A DNA stretch of 64,000 bases from Arsukibacterium sp. UBA5043 (GTDB taxonomy: Bacteria > Pseudomonadota > Gammaproteobacteria > Enterobacterales > Alteromonadaceae): positions 173,490 to 237,489 of the forward strand of contig DIBV01000017.1 of NCBI GenBank assembly GCA_002415085.1, written 5' to 3'. Made by a program: the position numbers and the translations under genes. Positions 1 to 8,724 of the stretch are shown piece after piece. The notes beneath the pieces were generated by a model. It did no database searches. It had not been told where the DNA came from and saw nothing but the letters and a program-made list of their open reading frames with translations. Position 1 is the first letter of the stretch, and each line of letters begins with the position of its first letter.

Positions 1-548
1 GACGTTACCGTGTGCTGATTAAAGCTGGGGCCGGCCAGATACAAGGTCGGGCCAAGGCGCTTACCCGTGGCGATATCCTCTTTAAGCTGCAACTGCCGGT
101 CATGGCCCAGCATACCGCGCACGGTAGTAACGCCTCCGGCCAGGTACAGCGTTAATACATCGTCCAGATAGCGCTTGGGCACACCACTGAAATCAGCCAG
201 CGGCGGCACATGGCCATGCATCTCGGCCAGGCCTGGCATCAGGAACCGGCCGGCGCCGTCAATCAGTGTTGCGCCTTGCGGTATTGCAAGCTCGTTAGCA
301 GGGCCAACGGCAATAATCCTGTCGCCTTGCACCACTACGCGCTGCTTGCGCAGCACCTGCTGTTCAGCTGCAACCGGCTCGTTATACATCGGTAACACAT
401 GCACCTGGTCAAATACGAAATAACGTTGTTGAACTGATGGTTCAGCTTGCTCAGCCTGCTTGCTTTGCGCGGCAGCGCTGACAGACGGCAACGCCAGAAC
501 CAGCACCATAAAATAACTACACCGGAATAATAATGTTTTCAGTAACAT
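1..548 (-). CDS. Amidohydrolase family protein, N-terminal part (cut by window edge)
   Basis: The reverse strand is open from an ATG at 548 to the window edge, giving the first 182 residues. The protein starts with a signal peptide (hydrophobic to about residue 26, ending A-A-A). It continues with the beta-sandwich start typical of imidazolonepropionase/dipeptidase-like amidohydrolases: G-D-R-I-I-A-V-G near residues 75-82, then M-P-G-L before the metal-binding H-G-H at residues 111-113. It is therefore probably a secreted, metal-dependent hydrolase of cyclic amides or dipeptides. Substrate cannot be given because most of the barrel, including the later metal ligands, lies outside the window. 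A second ATG at codon 14 is a possible start, but codon 1 gives a more complete signal peptide. Confidence 0.8.
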   Translation of the reverse strand, partial: MLLKTLLFRCSYFMVLVLALPSVSAAAQSKQAEQAEPSVQQRYFVFDQVHVLPMYNEPVAAEQQVLRKQRVVVQGDRIIAVGPANELAIPQGATLIDGAGRFLMPGLAEMHGHVPPLADFSGVPKRYLDDVLTLYLAGGVTTVRGMLGHDRQLQLKEDIATGKRLGPTLYLAGPSFNQHTVT

Positions 549-651
549 GGTACCGTGCCTTATGCCGTCATCAGAGCTTGCTATGATGAACAACCCTCTG
601 TATTTTGGCAATGCCTGATAAAATGATGAGCAATGCCAGATATGATGTTTG

Positions 652-1116
652 TCACTGACCAAACATTTTCTTTGCCCGCTCGGCAATTTCTGCGTCAGTC
701 AGATCCTCAGTATGGGTGGCAAACATCCAGCGATGACCAAAAGGGTCAACCAGACAACTACTGCGATCGCCCCAAAACTGATCAGCCACTTCTATTGAGA
801 GCTTAGCACCAGCCGCTGTGGCCTGTTTAACCAGCGCATCAACATCTTCAACATAAATCATCAGGCTAACCGGGCTGTCGCCCAGCATATCCGGGCTTTT
901 ACTACACCACTCATCGCTTTGCTCGCTTAACATAAACAGCGCAGCACCAATTCGCATTTCGGCATGCATTACCGCGCCATCAGGCATATCCATCCGACTG
1001 ATAAGTTCTGCGCCATAGGCTTTTTGATAGAAATCAATGGCTTTAGCGGCACCCTTAATTGTTAAATAAGGGATGGTCGAAGCATAATTTGGTGGAATAG
1101 GTAGAATAGACGCCAT
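652..1116 (-). CDS. VOC family protein (PhnB/glyoxalase-like)
   Basis: This 154-residue protein fits the vicinal-oxygen-chelate fold in its PhnB-like branch. It has an early Y-L-T-I-K-G-A followed by A-I-D-F-Y-Q-K-A-Y-G-A-E, a central M-I-Y-V-E-D-V-D, and a late V-D-P-F-G-H-R-W that carries the usual metal-site region. Proteins of this type are cytoplasmic dimers. Many are annotated as glyoxalase or bleomycin-resistance relatives without a proven substrate, and none can be assigned here. An AGGAGA ribosome-binding site lies just upstream of the ATG and fixes the start. It stands alone between two genes on the same strand, with no clear operon partner. Confidence 0.85.
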   Translation of the reverse strand: MASILPIPPNYASTIPYLTIKGAAKAIDFYQKAYGAELISRMDMPDGAVMHAEMRIGAALFMLSEQSDEWCSKSPDMLGDSPVSLMIYVEDVDALVKQATAAGAKLSIEVADQFWGDRSSCLVDPFGHRWMFATHTEDLTDAEIAERAKKMFGQ

Positions 1117-1185
1117 TTCAGTCTCCTTCTGTTGAGTTTCAGGCTTTACCAGTATAGCGGCTTTATGGTTGGCCGGCGTATCAGG

Positions 1186-2064
1186 CTACTTTGCTGAGTG
1201 CTCTTTTGCTGTTAAATAATCCAGGGTATTTACCATCTCAAATTTTGGGCTGCGACCAATAAACTCCCGCAGCATTGCGGTATGAGCTGCCCCCATTAAA
1301 ATCAGTACCCGGTCATCGCTGCTCATGGGGATCCTATTTAAATTAGTATAGATTTTCATATTACGCAGATAAAACTGCGCCGCCTGCTCTGCGCCTTCAA
1401 AGCCATCACCAATGCCAACATAAAACAGTTTATCGGCATTGGTATTAAGCATGTAATCCAGCATTAGCGGGTGATTGGTTAACTGTAATTGCTCCAGCAA
1501 AGACAGCTGTTCAAAACGCTGATTAACTTCAGCTAACCCGGGATAATGCAGAAAAGGCTGATTGGTTAATTGCAAATAGGTATCTCGGTCTACTGAATTT
1601 GTTAGCTCAGGGCTATGCTCAATAAAATCTCCCAGGCTGTAGTTGTACCCTAAATGGTTATCGATACCATATACCTTGTCGAGGCCACTTAATCTGGCGA
1701 CATCAAAGCCCAGCATACTCAGCTCACCATAGCGGGTATTCAACACTTTCGGATCCGCTAAAAATGCCTGATAGGCCTGGTTCATCGTCGTCATATCCTC
1801 CGGTAAAAACTCAAGGCACACAATGGTCGGTTTAAATTGGGCAATTAATTTGGCGATGTCTTTAACCGCTTGCTGGTTAGCCTGCTTATGTTCATCAAAA
1901 TTAACGACATTGGCGTCACTGCTAGCACCAAAATGAAAACTGCCTACATTTAACACTTTAATTTTATTGCCAGCGCCAGGCTCTGCGTCAGCCAGTAAAA
2001 CAGAAGGAGTTGAACTACTGCAACCGACAAGGCAAAGCGCGAGTAAAAATAAGATATTTTTCAT
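1186..2064 (-). CDS. DUF5694 domain lipoprotein
   Basis: The 292-residue product has a lipoprotein signal: a short hydrophobic stretch and the lipobox L-V-G-C with Cys at residue 15, so it should be membrane-anchored. The body resembles DUF5694/TraB-like proteins. It has a V-L-N-V-G-S-F-H-F strand near the start, a K-P-T-I-V-C-L-E-F strand, and a C-terminal G-A-A-H-T-A-M-L-R-E-F motif like the conserved histidine motif of TraB/ChaN-type folds. Biochemical function is unknown for the family. The Shine-Dalgarno sequence is weak. There is no evident operon, and the next gene leftward is the unrelated VOC gene. Confidence 0.7.
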   Translation of the reverse strand: MKNILFLLALCLVGCSSSTPSVLLADAEPGAGNKIKVLNVGSFHFGASSDANVVNFDEHKQANQQAVKDIAKLIAQFKPTIVCLEFLPEDMTTMNQAYQAFLADPKVLNTRYGELSMLGFDVARLSGLDKVYGIDNHLGYNYSLGDFIEHSPELTNSVDRDTYLQLTNQPFLHYPGLAEVNQRFEQLSLLEQLQLTNHPLMLDYMLNTNADKLFYVGIGDGFEGAEQAAQFYLRNMKIYTNLNRIPMSSDDRVLILMGAAHTAMLREFIGRSPKFEMVNTLDYLTAKEHSAK

Positions 2065-2286
2065 TTATTTAGACCATCTGTTGCATAGCAAACCAGCATA
2101 GCCAACATTGGCAAGAGCAGCAATAGCATCAGTGGCGATAAATCAGCTAGCGAATAACATTAAGGGTCAGATCCAATTGTTGCAGTTGTCTGCCCGGCAA
2201 AATGCAGCAGCATCACATTGCAATTGGGATTTTATACGGTTAACCGCTAAACTTTGTTTATCGATATTTACTTAGCGAGATTTAAT

Positions 2287-2934
2287 ATGCGTTTGTTATT
2301 ACTGCTGGTTCTGGCTATTAGTGTGAGTGTTGTTCCGCTGCGGGCGCCGGCGGCAGAAGATCAGCATGGCTATATTGGGAATCATGGAATGGTGTTATTT
2401 GCTGCAGATGATATTTTGCTGGCGTCACATTTACCGCTTTATCAAGCACCACATAATTATCAGCTTATCTATCAGATAACCCTGCCGCCGACTGAGCATA
2501 AAGCGGTGTTGGCTACACTGCAAAAAAGACAGCAGATGACCTTGCTGCCACAACAATTCGATTTGCGCCAACTAATCGCAGGACAAAACATCAATATTAA
2601 GGCCACGGTATATCATGGCCATTTTGAACGAGGTGGCAGTGTCTGGTTTGATCAGGTGCCGGTAAACTTTGCCCGCCAGCTTTATATACGGCCAATAGTG
2701 CAACCGGGCAGCGCAACTGAAGCTCGGTATGACGTGCTAAAAATTAATCAGAGCTATTTTTTAATCCATCAGATTGCTGCTAACCCGAGCTATGACCAGA
2801 TATTGCGCACGGAACGGCCCCTTACTGAACCGCTGATATTAAAAGCGCCGGCTGATGTGACAGCGTTGCAGCAACTAAATGCAATGGGTATTGAGGCGAC
2901 TGAAGTGTATCTGGAAACCACCGATTTTCAGTAA
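2287..2934 (+). CDS. Secreted protein of unknown function
   Basis: I do not recognise a family for this product. I chose the ATG at 2287 because it begins a clean signal peptide (M-R-L-L-L-L-L-V-L-A, ending near A-P-A-A), giving 215 residues. An in-frame start 11 codons upstream would put charged residues before it. The mature part is predicted periplasmic or exported, rich in short beta-type stretches, with no cysteine pairs, transmembrane segment or catalytic signature that I can see. It is transcribed toward the convergent STAS gene. No neighbour suggests a role. Confidence 0.6.
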   Translation: MRLLLLLVLAISVSVVPLRAPAAEDQHGYIGNHGMVLFAADDILLASHLPLYQAPHNYQLIYQITLPPTEHKAVLATLQKRQQMTLLPQQFDLRQLIAGQNINIKATVYHGHFERGGSVWFDQVPVNFARQLYIRPIVQPGSATEARYDVLKINQSYFLIHQIAANPSYDQILRTERPLTEPLILKAPADVTALQQLNAMGIEATEVYLETTDFQ

Positions 2935-2988
2935 TAATTGAGGGCGCAACTTATATCATGAGCGAGACCTTGTTGTTGATAACATAAG

Positions 2989-3483
2989 CTATTTCAGTTG
3001 CTGTTGTAATAAGGTCACCAGCGGCTGAAACTCTGCTTTATTTTTATCGTTCAGGTCAATTAAGGCCTGATGAGCGCGTAAAATCATCTGGCCTTGCTCC
3101 TGCTCACTGTAATGTTGAGCCCCAATGCTGGTCATGTCAGCTGTCACGTTAGTTGGCTGCTGCACAATCTGAAAAGCCTGATCCAGGCATAAGCTAAACA
3201 GTAACTCATTAATTTCATTTTGAGTTGAAAAAAGAGTGGGTTTTGCCAGGTGTTGTTGCTGACAGTAGCGAGCCAGACTGGCCAGTAAACCGACGTAGGT
3301 ACTGTCGATAAATATCGCCTGATTTAAATCAATAACCACCTGGTCGCACTGGATAGGCGCACTGAATACGCGTTCAATTAAATCATCCATACCGGTAGCA
3401 TTGGTATAGCGTAGTTCACCACACAGCTTGAAATAACAACAGTTATCAATGTTGGCAAACAGAATTTGAGATGACTCACTCAT
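2989..3483 (-). CDS. STAS-domain anti-sigma-factor antagonist-like protein (HsbA/SpoIIAA type)
   Basis: Residues 1-100 of this 164-residue protein form a STAS domain. The conserved D-L-N-x-x-x-F-I-D-S-T-Y-V-G-L segment places the phosphorylatable serine at residue 61. A C-terminal extension of about 60 residues follows. STAS proteins switch partners: when unphosphorylated they bind an anti-sigma or other target, and when phosphorylated they release it. The gene begins 3 bases after the stop of the receiver-PP2C phosphatase gene, so the phosphatase presumably dephosphorylates this protein. The C-terminal extension recalls HsbA of Pseudomonas. No serine kinase gene of the RsbW/SpoIIAB type is nearby. 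Confidence 0.82.
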   Translation of the reverse strand: MSESSQILFANIDNCCYFKLCGELRYTNATGMDDLIERVFSAPIQCDQVVIDLNQAIFIDSTYVGLLASLARYCQQQHLAKPTLFSTQNEINELLFSLCLDQAFQIVQQPTNVTADMTSIGAQHYSEQEQGQMILRAHQALIDLNDKNKAEFQPLVTLLQQQLK

Positions 3484-3486
3484 GGG

Positions 3487-4860
3487 TTACTCGCTTAGCG
3501 GATTATCAGGCGGATCAGTAACGTCCCGGCTCAACTTTAGTATAGTCAGATCATCGGGCAATGTTTGTCTGGGATCAATATTCAGTGCCTGCAGCAAGCC
3601 TGCAATATCCGTTGCGGCAATGCTCTTATCGAGCAGAAACTGCAGCTTTGATTCCGTTGTGGACTGAGGCAGCAAATCTAACAGGCCATCTGAGCACAGC
3701 ACAATGCCACTATGTTCAGCCAACGTCAGCTGTTGGTTGCGATACTCGCTAAAATCGAACATGCCTGCCGGTGTGCTTTTGAGCTCAAGATAGTTTGCCT
3801 GTTGCTGTTGCTGCACTAAGGGCCAGGGATAAGCACCAGCATTAGCGTAGGTAAGCGTATTGCTGCGGGTATCTAATACGGCGTAAAACAGCGCAATATA
3901 CTTTGTGATGTTTTCCCGCAGCAATTCGCTGTTTAACGTGCCTAGCATCGCCGCCGGATCGAGCAACGTATCGGCATTGCCGCGTTGATAACGCTCATAA
4001 TATGAGCTGACAAAACGCTTTAAGTAAACCGTAACAAAGGCAGAGGCCACGCCATGCCCTGACACATCTGCGATATAAAACACCACCCGGTGCGGATCGG
4101 CATTAAAATAATCAACAAAGTCACCACTCATGTATGCCGAAGGAAAAAGTGCATGACTAAATTGATATTCACCACAGCGAAACCGCTCTGGCGGTAACAT
4201 TTTAAACTGTACCTGTTTACCTGCCCGCTCGCCTGCTTCCAGCTCAGCCAGCGATTGCTGAAGTTGCTGATTACTAACTGCCAGCTCTGCTGTTCGGGCC
4301 TGGACCTTCGCCTCAAGAGTATCGTTAAGTTTGGCCAGCTCAGCAATAGCGGTATAGGCGCGCAGCGCCGACAATACCGTGGTGGTTAAGCGTTGGACCG
4401 TGAGCTCTGTTTTAGCCCGGTAATCATTAATATCGTAATCCTGCACTACTTTTTGTTCTGGCGCCTGGCCAGCCTGACCGGTTCGTAACACAATCCGTAC
4501 TAAATGATTTTGTAAAGTATCGCGAATATAGTGCACCAGCGTCAGCCCGGCGTCATCGGTTTCCATTACTACATCCAGTAAAACCAATGCAATATCATGA
4601 TTACTGGCAAGGATCGGTTTTGCTTCGCTTGCACTGAACGCACTGATAAATTTAAGCTTGTGGTTTTGAAAATTAAAATCACGCAGTGCCAGCAATGTTA
4701 CCTTATGAATTTCTGGATCATCATCAACAATAAGCACCGTCCAATACTGATGCTCAGTTATCGGCGCGTTGTTGTCTTCTGCAAACAGCATTAGCTCGGA
4801 ATGAGCAGCCGATTCTTCCAAAGCTGAAGTGCTATTGTTTGGAGCAACGTTGTGAACCAT
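3487..4860 (-). CDS. Response regulator with SpoIIE-type PP2C phosphatase domain (HsbR/RsbU-like)
   Basis: From the ATG at 4860, preceded by GAGGAAG at a 7-base spacing, the product has 457 residues. A receiver domain covers about 40-165, with V-D-D-D and a phospho-acceptor Asp at 96. A coiled coil follows at about 175-215. The remainder is a SpoIIE/PP2C phosphatase with the metal motif D-V-S-G-H-G at 265-270 and the terminal D-D-L-T-I-L. It should be a cytoplasmic signal-activated phosphoserine phosphatase acting on the STAS protein encoded directly downstream. Unlike Pseudomonas HsbR, there is no room for an anti-sigma kinase domain. A 31-codon upstream extension to 4953 exists but lacks a ribosome-binding site. 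Confidence 0.88.
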   Translation of the reverse strand: MVHNVAPNNSTSALEESAAHSELMLFAEDNNAPITEHQYWTVLIVDDDPEIHKVTLLALRDFNFQNHKLKFISAFSASEAKPILASNHDIALVLLDVVMETDDAGLTLVHYIRDTLQNHLVRIVLRTGQAGQAPEQKVVQDYDINDYRAKTELTVQRLTTTVLSALRAYTAIAELAKLNDTLEAKVQARTAELAVSNQQLQQSLAELEAGERAGKQVQFKMLPPERFRCGEYQFSHALFPSAYMSGDFVDYFNADPHRVVFYIADVSGHGVASAFVTVYLKRFVSSYYERYQRGNADTLLDPAAMLGTLNSELLRENITKYIALFYAVLDTRSNTLTYANAGAYPWPLVQQQQQANYLELKSTPAGMFDFSEYRNQQLTLAEHSGIVLCSDGLLDLLPQSTTESKLQFLLDKSIAATDIAGLLQALNIDPRQTLPDDLTILKLSRDVTDPPDNPLSE

Positions 4861-5240
4861 CCCACGCTTCCTCACATTAATAAATGTGCTTACTGACGGT
4901 AGCATAGTTAAGCAACCGCGAAAACACCCAACTTTCAGATCCTGAAAACACATCTTTACCCTAGTAAAAATTACCGGCTAAGGGGTTAAAGTATGAAATA
5001 AATGCGCTGTTCAGTATCCCCTGGCCGTGGGTTTAACGGATAACCAAAATAAACGTGATCCACATTAAAATACATAATATCAATAAGTTAATCTGTCACT
5101 TTATTTATTTAAAAACCAAAATTTCAGATTGGCCTGCTTGCTGCAGCAGTAGCGTTGTCCTGACAGCAGGATGGCAGCGGCAGCCAAACGTTGCTATCAA
5201 CATCCGCTGTAATTTTTAATTAGAATGGAGAACGCATCTT
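4861..5240. other. 380-bp divergent intergenic region
   Basis: This stretch separates the minus-strand phosphatase/STAS operon from the plus-strand DUF2383 gene and must hold both promoters. It is AT-rich in the middle. A short inverted repeat, TCCTG-ACAG-CAGGA, lies at 5158-5171. A GGAGA ribosome-binding site precedes the ATG at 5241. I could not identify convincing -35/-10 pairs, and I see no open reading frame or RNA gene. Confidence 0.5.
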
Positions 5241-5693
5241 ATGGCACAGTTAAATAATCCAGAAATTAAACATGTACATGACATTATTCAGGTACTCAAC
5301 AGTGGTATTGATTTTTACGGTGATGCGAAAGAAAAAGTAGATGACGATCAACTGGCACAATTTTTTGACCGGATGCTGAACGCAAGGCGGCTGATAAAAG
5401 AACGCCTGCAACCGTTCGCTATTGCAGAAGATGGTGAGCGTGAAGATGGCTCAGCCTTTACCGTCGAGGCCCGCAAAGTATATACCAAGGTCATTGGTGC
5501 GATGTCATCTGATAAAGAGCATACTTATATCAGCCAGCTGGAAGAAGTAGAAGACAAAACGTTGGAAGAGTTGAAAGCCGCATTAAAAGAAAACCAGCCG
5601 CCACAGTTTGAGACGGCCCTGCGCCAGTCATTAACAACGATGCAGGAGTGCCATGATGAAATGCGGGCACTGAAAAAAGCAACCAGCCACTAA
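5241..5693 (+). CDS. PA2169-family four-helix-bundle protein (DUF2383)
   Basis: This 150-residue, highly charged, all-helical protein lacks a signal peptide. It fits the DUF2383/PA2169 family of ferritin-like four-helix bundles, with an N-terminal H-D-I-I-Q-V-L-N-S-G-I-D-F-Y helix. Family members are often induced in stress or stationary phase, but their biochemistry is unknown. The start has a good GGAGA ribosome-binding site. The gene is single and ends at a strong bidirectional terminator shared with the convergent amidotransferase gene. Its divergent position next to an HsbR/HsbA-like partner-switch pair could mean co-regulation, but this is only inference. Confidence 0.78.
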   Translation: MAQLNNPEIKHVHDIIQVLNSGIDFYGDAKEKVDDDQLAQFFDRMLNARRLIKERLQPFAIAEDGEREDGSAFTVEARKVYTKVIGAMSSDKEHTYISQLEEVEDKTLEELKAALKENQPPQFETALRQSLTTMQECHDEMRALKKATSH

Positions 5694-5709
5694 CTGGTTT
5701 AAAAACTAA

Positions 5710-5734
5710 AAAAACGGCCGTTCAGGCCGTTTTT
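5710..5734. terminator. Bidirectional rho-independent terminator
   Basis: A perfect 10-bp inverted repeat (AAAAACGGCC at 5710-5719, GGCCGTTTTT at 5725-5734) has a 5-base loop. It has A and T tracts on opposite sides and sits between two convergent genes. Confidence 0.9.
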
Positions 5735-5779
5735 TCTTCCTGATACTGCTGGCTTACTGCAGGCTCGCCTGGCAAACAG

Positions 5780-7549
5780 TCAGTGAATACCGTGGCGCTG
5801 CAACCAAAGTTCCAGTAAGGTGGCCTGCCACAATTTTGAGCCAAATTTGCCAGTGTAATGTTCCGGTGCTGCCAGCATGGCATCAATATAGTTCATATTA
5901 AACAGCTTACGGGCTCTGGCTTCCGGCTGACTGAATACCTCTTTAGCCAGCTCCAGATATTCGCCCTGCATCTGGCGCAGGGCCGGTACCGGGAAATAGC
6001 CTTTTGGACGATCGATAACGGCACTGGGTATAATATCTCTGGCGACCTGCTTTAACAAATACTTACCGCCATCGCGCAGTTTTAAAGGGTGCGGGATCTG
6101 AAATGCCAGCTCGACCAGTTCATGATCCAGAAAAGGCACCCGCGCTTCCAAACCGAAAGCCATGGTCATGTTATCGACCCGTTTTACCGGATCATCGACC
6201 AGCATCACCGAAGTGTCCAAATGCAGCGCTTTATCTACCGGCAAGCGTGCACCACAATTGGCAAAATGGTGTTGCACCAGCTTAAGCGACTCGTTACTCA
6301 GACAGAATTCCGGTGCCAGCACTTTCGACAGCGCTTGTTCATCCCACGAAAAATAGGCCTGTGCATAGCGCTCTGCTGCATCCTGTTCTGAAACATCGGT
6401 CATCGGTGGATACCAGTGATAACCGGCAAACACCTCATCTGCGCCCTGGCCGCTTTGCACCACTTTAACATGCTGGCTAACTGCCTGAGCTAGCAGATAA
6501 AAACCGATAACGTCGTGGCTGACCATCGGCTCAGACATTGCATCTATGCAGGGCCGCAAATGCTCTAATAAGGTACCGTGCCGGGCAAAAATCTTGTTGT
6601 GCTCAGTATCGTAATGACCGGCAATAATGTCAGAGTATTTGAATTCATTACCCTCTTCTTCTGCCACATTGTCAAAGCCAATCGAAAACGTATGCAACTT
6701 TTTCTGGCCCAGTTCGCTTAGCATTCCTACCAGCAACGATGAGTCAACCCCGCCGGACAGCAATACACCTACCGGCACATCGGCTTCCAGCCGGCGTTTG
6801 GCACTGCTAAATAAAGACGCTTTCAGTGCCTCCTGCCAGTCCTGTTCGCTGCGCTTGTCGCTGTCGTCTACTTTGCTGTTCAGCTGCCAGTAACAGCCCT
6901 GGCTTATTTCACCGTCAGCACTGACTTTTAACCAGTGCCCTGGTAGCAATTTATGCACATTGCTAAATAAGGTGTCTGCGCCAACAATGGCCCGGAACGA
7001 CATATACTGATGCACGCCTAACGGGCTTAATTTTGCCGGAACTTCCGGACATTTTAATAAAGATGGCAGGGTTGATGAAAACCAGAAACCCGTTTGATTA
7101 TGGTGATAATACAAGGGTTTTATTCCCAACCGATCGCGGGCAAAAAAAGTACTGTTGCTGTCACGATGCCAGATTGCAAAGGCAAACATACCATTAAAAC
7201 GGCTCATGCATTGCTCCTGCCACTGGGCATAAGCCTTCAGAATTACTTCGGTATCACTGGTGGAAAAGAACTGATGCCCCAGTTGCTCCAGCTCCTGTCG
7301 CAATGCTTTGTAGTTGTAAATACAGCCGTTAAATACGATGGTCAGCCCCAGGCGGGCATCATGCATCGGCTGGGCCCCTGCTGCTGTTAAGTCAATGACT
7401 TTCAGCCGCTGATGGCCAAAACAGGTATTCCCTTGCGCTGTTAACCCCCAGCCATCCGGGCCACGCGGTGCCAGACACTCCAACATTGAATTAACATAGT
7501 GACTTGACGCTTTACCCTGAAAATTTACTTCTCCTGCTATTCCACACAT
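5780..7549 (-). CDS. Asparagine synthase-type amidotransferase, NAGGN family
   Basis: The product has 589 residues, the length I recall for the N-acetylglutaminylglutamine amidotransferases (TIGR03104 type). It has an N-terminal nucleophile glutaminase domain with Cys2 and R-G-P-D at 29-32. This is followed by a synthetase domain with the ATP-pyrophosphatase motif S-G-G-V-D-S-S at 265-271, then Q-S-G-Q-G-A-D-E-V-F-A-G-Y-H-W-Y-P-P and E-P-M-V-S-H-D, which I recall as characteristic of that family. The expected reaction is ATP- and glutamine-dependent amidation of a dipeptide or small acid, making an osmolyte amide. The usual partners (GNAT/ATP-grasp fusion and M42 peptidase) are absent. A RimK-like ligase and a YafJ-like GATase are divergent from it instead. 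An asparagine synthetase B role cannot be excluded. Confidence 0.85.
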   Translation of the reverse strand: MCGIAGEVNFQGKASSHYVNSMLECLAPRGPDGWGLTAQGNTCFGHQRLKVIDLTAAGAQPMHDARLGLTIVFNGCIYNYKALRQELEQLGHQFFSTSDTEVILKAYAQWQEQCMSRFNGMFAFAIWHRDSNSTFFARDRLGIKPLYYHHNQTGFWFSSTLPSLLKCPEVPAKLSPLGVHQYMSFRAIVGADTLFSNVHKLLPGHWLKVSADGEISQGCYWQLNSKVDDSDKRSEQDWQEALKASLFSSAKRRLEADVPVGVLLSGGVDSSLLVGMLSELGQKKLHTFSIGFDNVAEEEGNEFKYSDIIAGHYDTEHNKIFARHGTLLEHLRPCIDAMSEPMVSHDVIGFYLLAQAVSQHVKVVQSGQGADEVFAGYHWYPPMTDVSEQDAAERYAQAYFSWDEQALSKVLAPEFCLSNESLKLVQHHFANCGARLPVDKALHLDTSVMLVDDPVKRVDNMTMAFGLEARVPFLDHELVELAFQIPHPLKLRDGGKYLLKQVARDIIPSAVIDRPKGYFPVPALRQMQGEYLELAKEVFSQPEARARKLFNMNYIDAMLAAPEHYTGKFGSKLWQATLLELWLQRHGIH

Positions 7550-7750
7550 ACTAACCCTCTGATTAAATTATCAGTTGCCACCGGCTTCGCTTCAGCTGAA
7601 AGATAACCAGGATAAGCAATCTGATTGAGTAGCAAATCTACACTTGTGATCATTCCCTTTACTGAAAAGCTTAAGTTTAGCTATAAATCTGAATTTTTGG
7701 AGGAAGAAACCGATTTTTGTCGCTATGCTAAAGTTAACCTTAAAGCAACA

Positions 7751-7770
7751 ATTAGTGAGAGAACACTAAT
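7751..7770 (+). promoter_or_regulatory. Hairpin containing the ribosome-binding site of the ATP-grasp gene
   Basis: A perfect 7-bp inverted repeat (ATTAGTG at 7751-7757, CACTAAT at 7764-7770) ends at the base before the ATG at 7771. The only purine-rich Shine-Dalgarno candidate, AGAGA, lies in its 6-base loop. It could present or mask the site in the mRNA, or serve as a DNA operator. Confidence 0.5.
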
Positions 7771-8724
7771 ATGAATATTTGCATCTTATCTACGGACCAG
7801 GAACAGGACGATCAACGATTGCTCGATGCAGCCAGAGCAAAAGGCCACAAAGCAGAACGCTATAACATTCGCGATATCAGCATGGTACTGACCAGTGAAA
7901 AACCGGTTATTTATTGGCGGGATCAGGAGATAACCAAAAGCCTCGACGCCATTATTCCACGATTGAACGTCAATTTTACCGATTACGGCACCAATGTGTT
8001 GCAGCAGTTTATTTGCAGCCAGACTTATGTCAGTGAGTCGCCTGCTGCACTGCGCCTGGGACGGGACAAACTTAAAAGTCTGCAATACCTGCTGGCCAGG
8101 GGCCTGCCATTTCCGGCGACCGGTATTGCCTATACCCCGCAAGGGTTCCGGCAACTGGCCAAAACCATTGGTATACCGATGATTGTTAAATTAATTGAGA
8201 GCACCGAAGGCACTGGTATTTTCCTGGCTAAAAATCTAAAAGAGATGGATAACATCGTTAAAACCTTTGGTCAGCTTGGTGCCAGCTATATTATTCAGTC
8301 TTTTATTACCGAAGCGGCCGGTACTGATGTCAGAGCTTTTGTGGTTGGCGGCAAAGTCGTGGCCGCAATGTGTCGCCGCTCCCAGGATGGCGACTTCAGA
8401 TCGAATGTCGCACTCGGCGGTCGCTCAGAGCCTTATCAGCTGACCGCCAGGGAACAAGAAATAGTACTGTCAGCAACAGCAGCCATCGGTATCAATGTCG
8501 CTGGTGTCGATTTTGTCCGCTCTGATTCCGGGCCAATGCTGCTGGAAGTTAACGTTTCACCGGATTTTACCGGCGAGCAGGGCATTGAAAATATAACCGG
8601 CGTCAATATTGCCGATGCGATAATCGACCATGTGGTCGGCAGGGTGTGCAACTTTTATCAGCATCACTATACTAGTGCTACCGTACTTGAATCACCACGG
8701 GGGATTTTATGTGCCGATGGATAG
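7771..8724 (+). CDS. RimK-family ATP-grasp ligase
   Basis: This 317-residue protein aligns along its length with RimK, the ribosomal protein S6 glutamate ligase. Matches include an N-terminal N-I-C-I-L-S-T-D strand, D-A-I-I-P-R-L-N, G-R-D-K-L-K-S-L-Q, and the ATP-grasp core with V-K-L-I-E-S-T-E-G-T-G-I. Later come D-V-R-A-F-V-V-G-G and the Mg-binding L-E-V-N-V-S-P near the C-terminus. It should join an amino acid to a carboxylate through an acyl phosphate. Its 3' end overlaps a class II glutamine amidotransferase gene by 16 bases, and it is divergent from an amidating enzyme. Small-peptide synthesis is therefore as likely as S6 modification. A perfect hairpin abuts the ATG. Confidence 0.85.
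   Translation: MNICILSTDQEQDDQRLLDAARAKGHKAERYNIRDISMVLTSEKPVIYWRDQEITKSLDAIIPRLNVNFTDYGTNVLQQFICSQTYVSESPAALRLGRDKLKSLQYLLARGLPFPATGIAYTPQGFRQLAKTIGIPMIVKLIESTEGTGIFLAKNLKEMDNIVKTFGQLGASYIIQSFITEAAGTDVRAFVVGGKVVAAMCRRSQDGDFRSNVALGGRSEPYQLTAREQEIVLSATAAIGINVAGVDFVRSDSGPMLLEVNVSPDFTGEQGIENITGVNIADAIIDHVVGRVCNFYQHHYTSATVLESPRGILCADG

Noticed and set aside
4861-4953. 31-codon N-terminal extension of the receiver-PP2C protein
   Set aside because: The internal ATG at 4860 has a GAGGAAG ribosome-binding site at proper spacing. The extension is basic and cysteine-rich and unlike the family.
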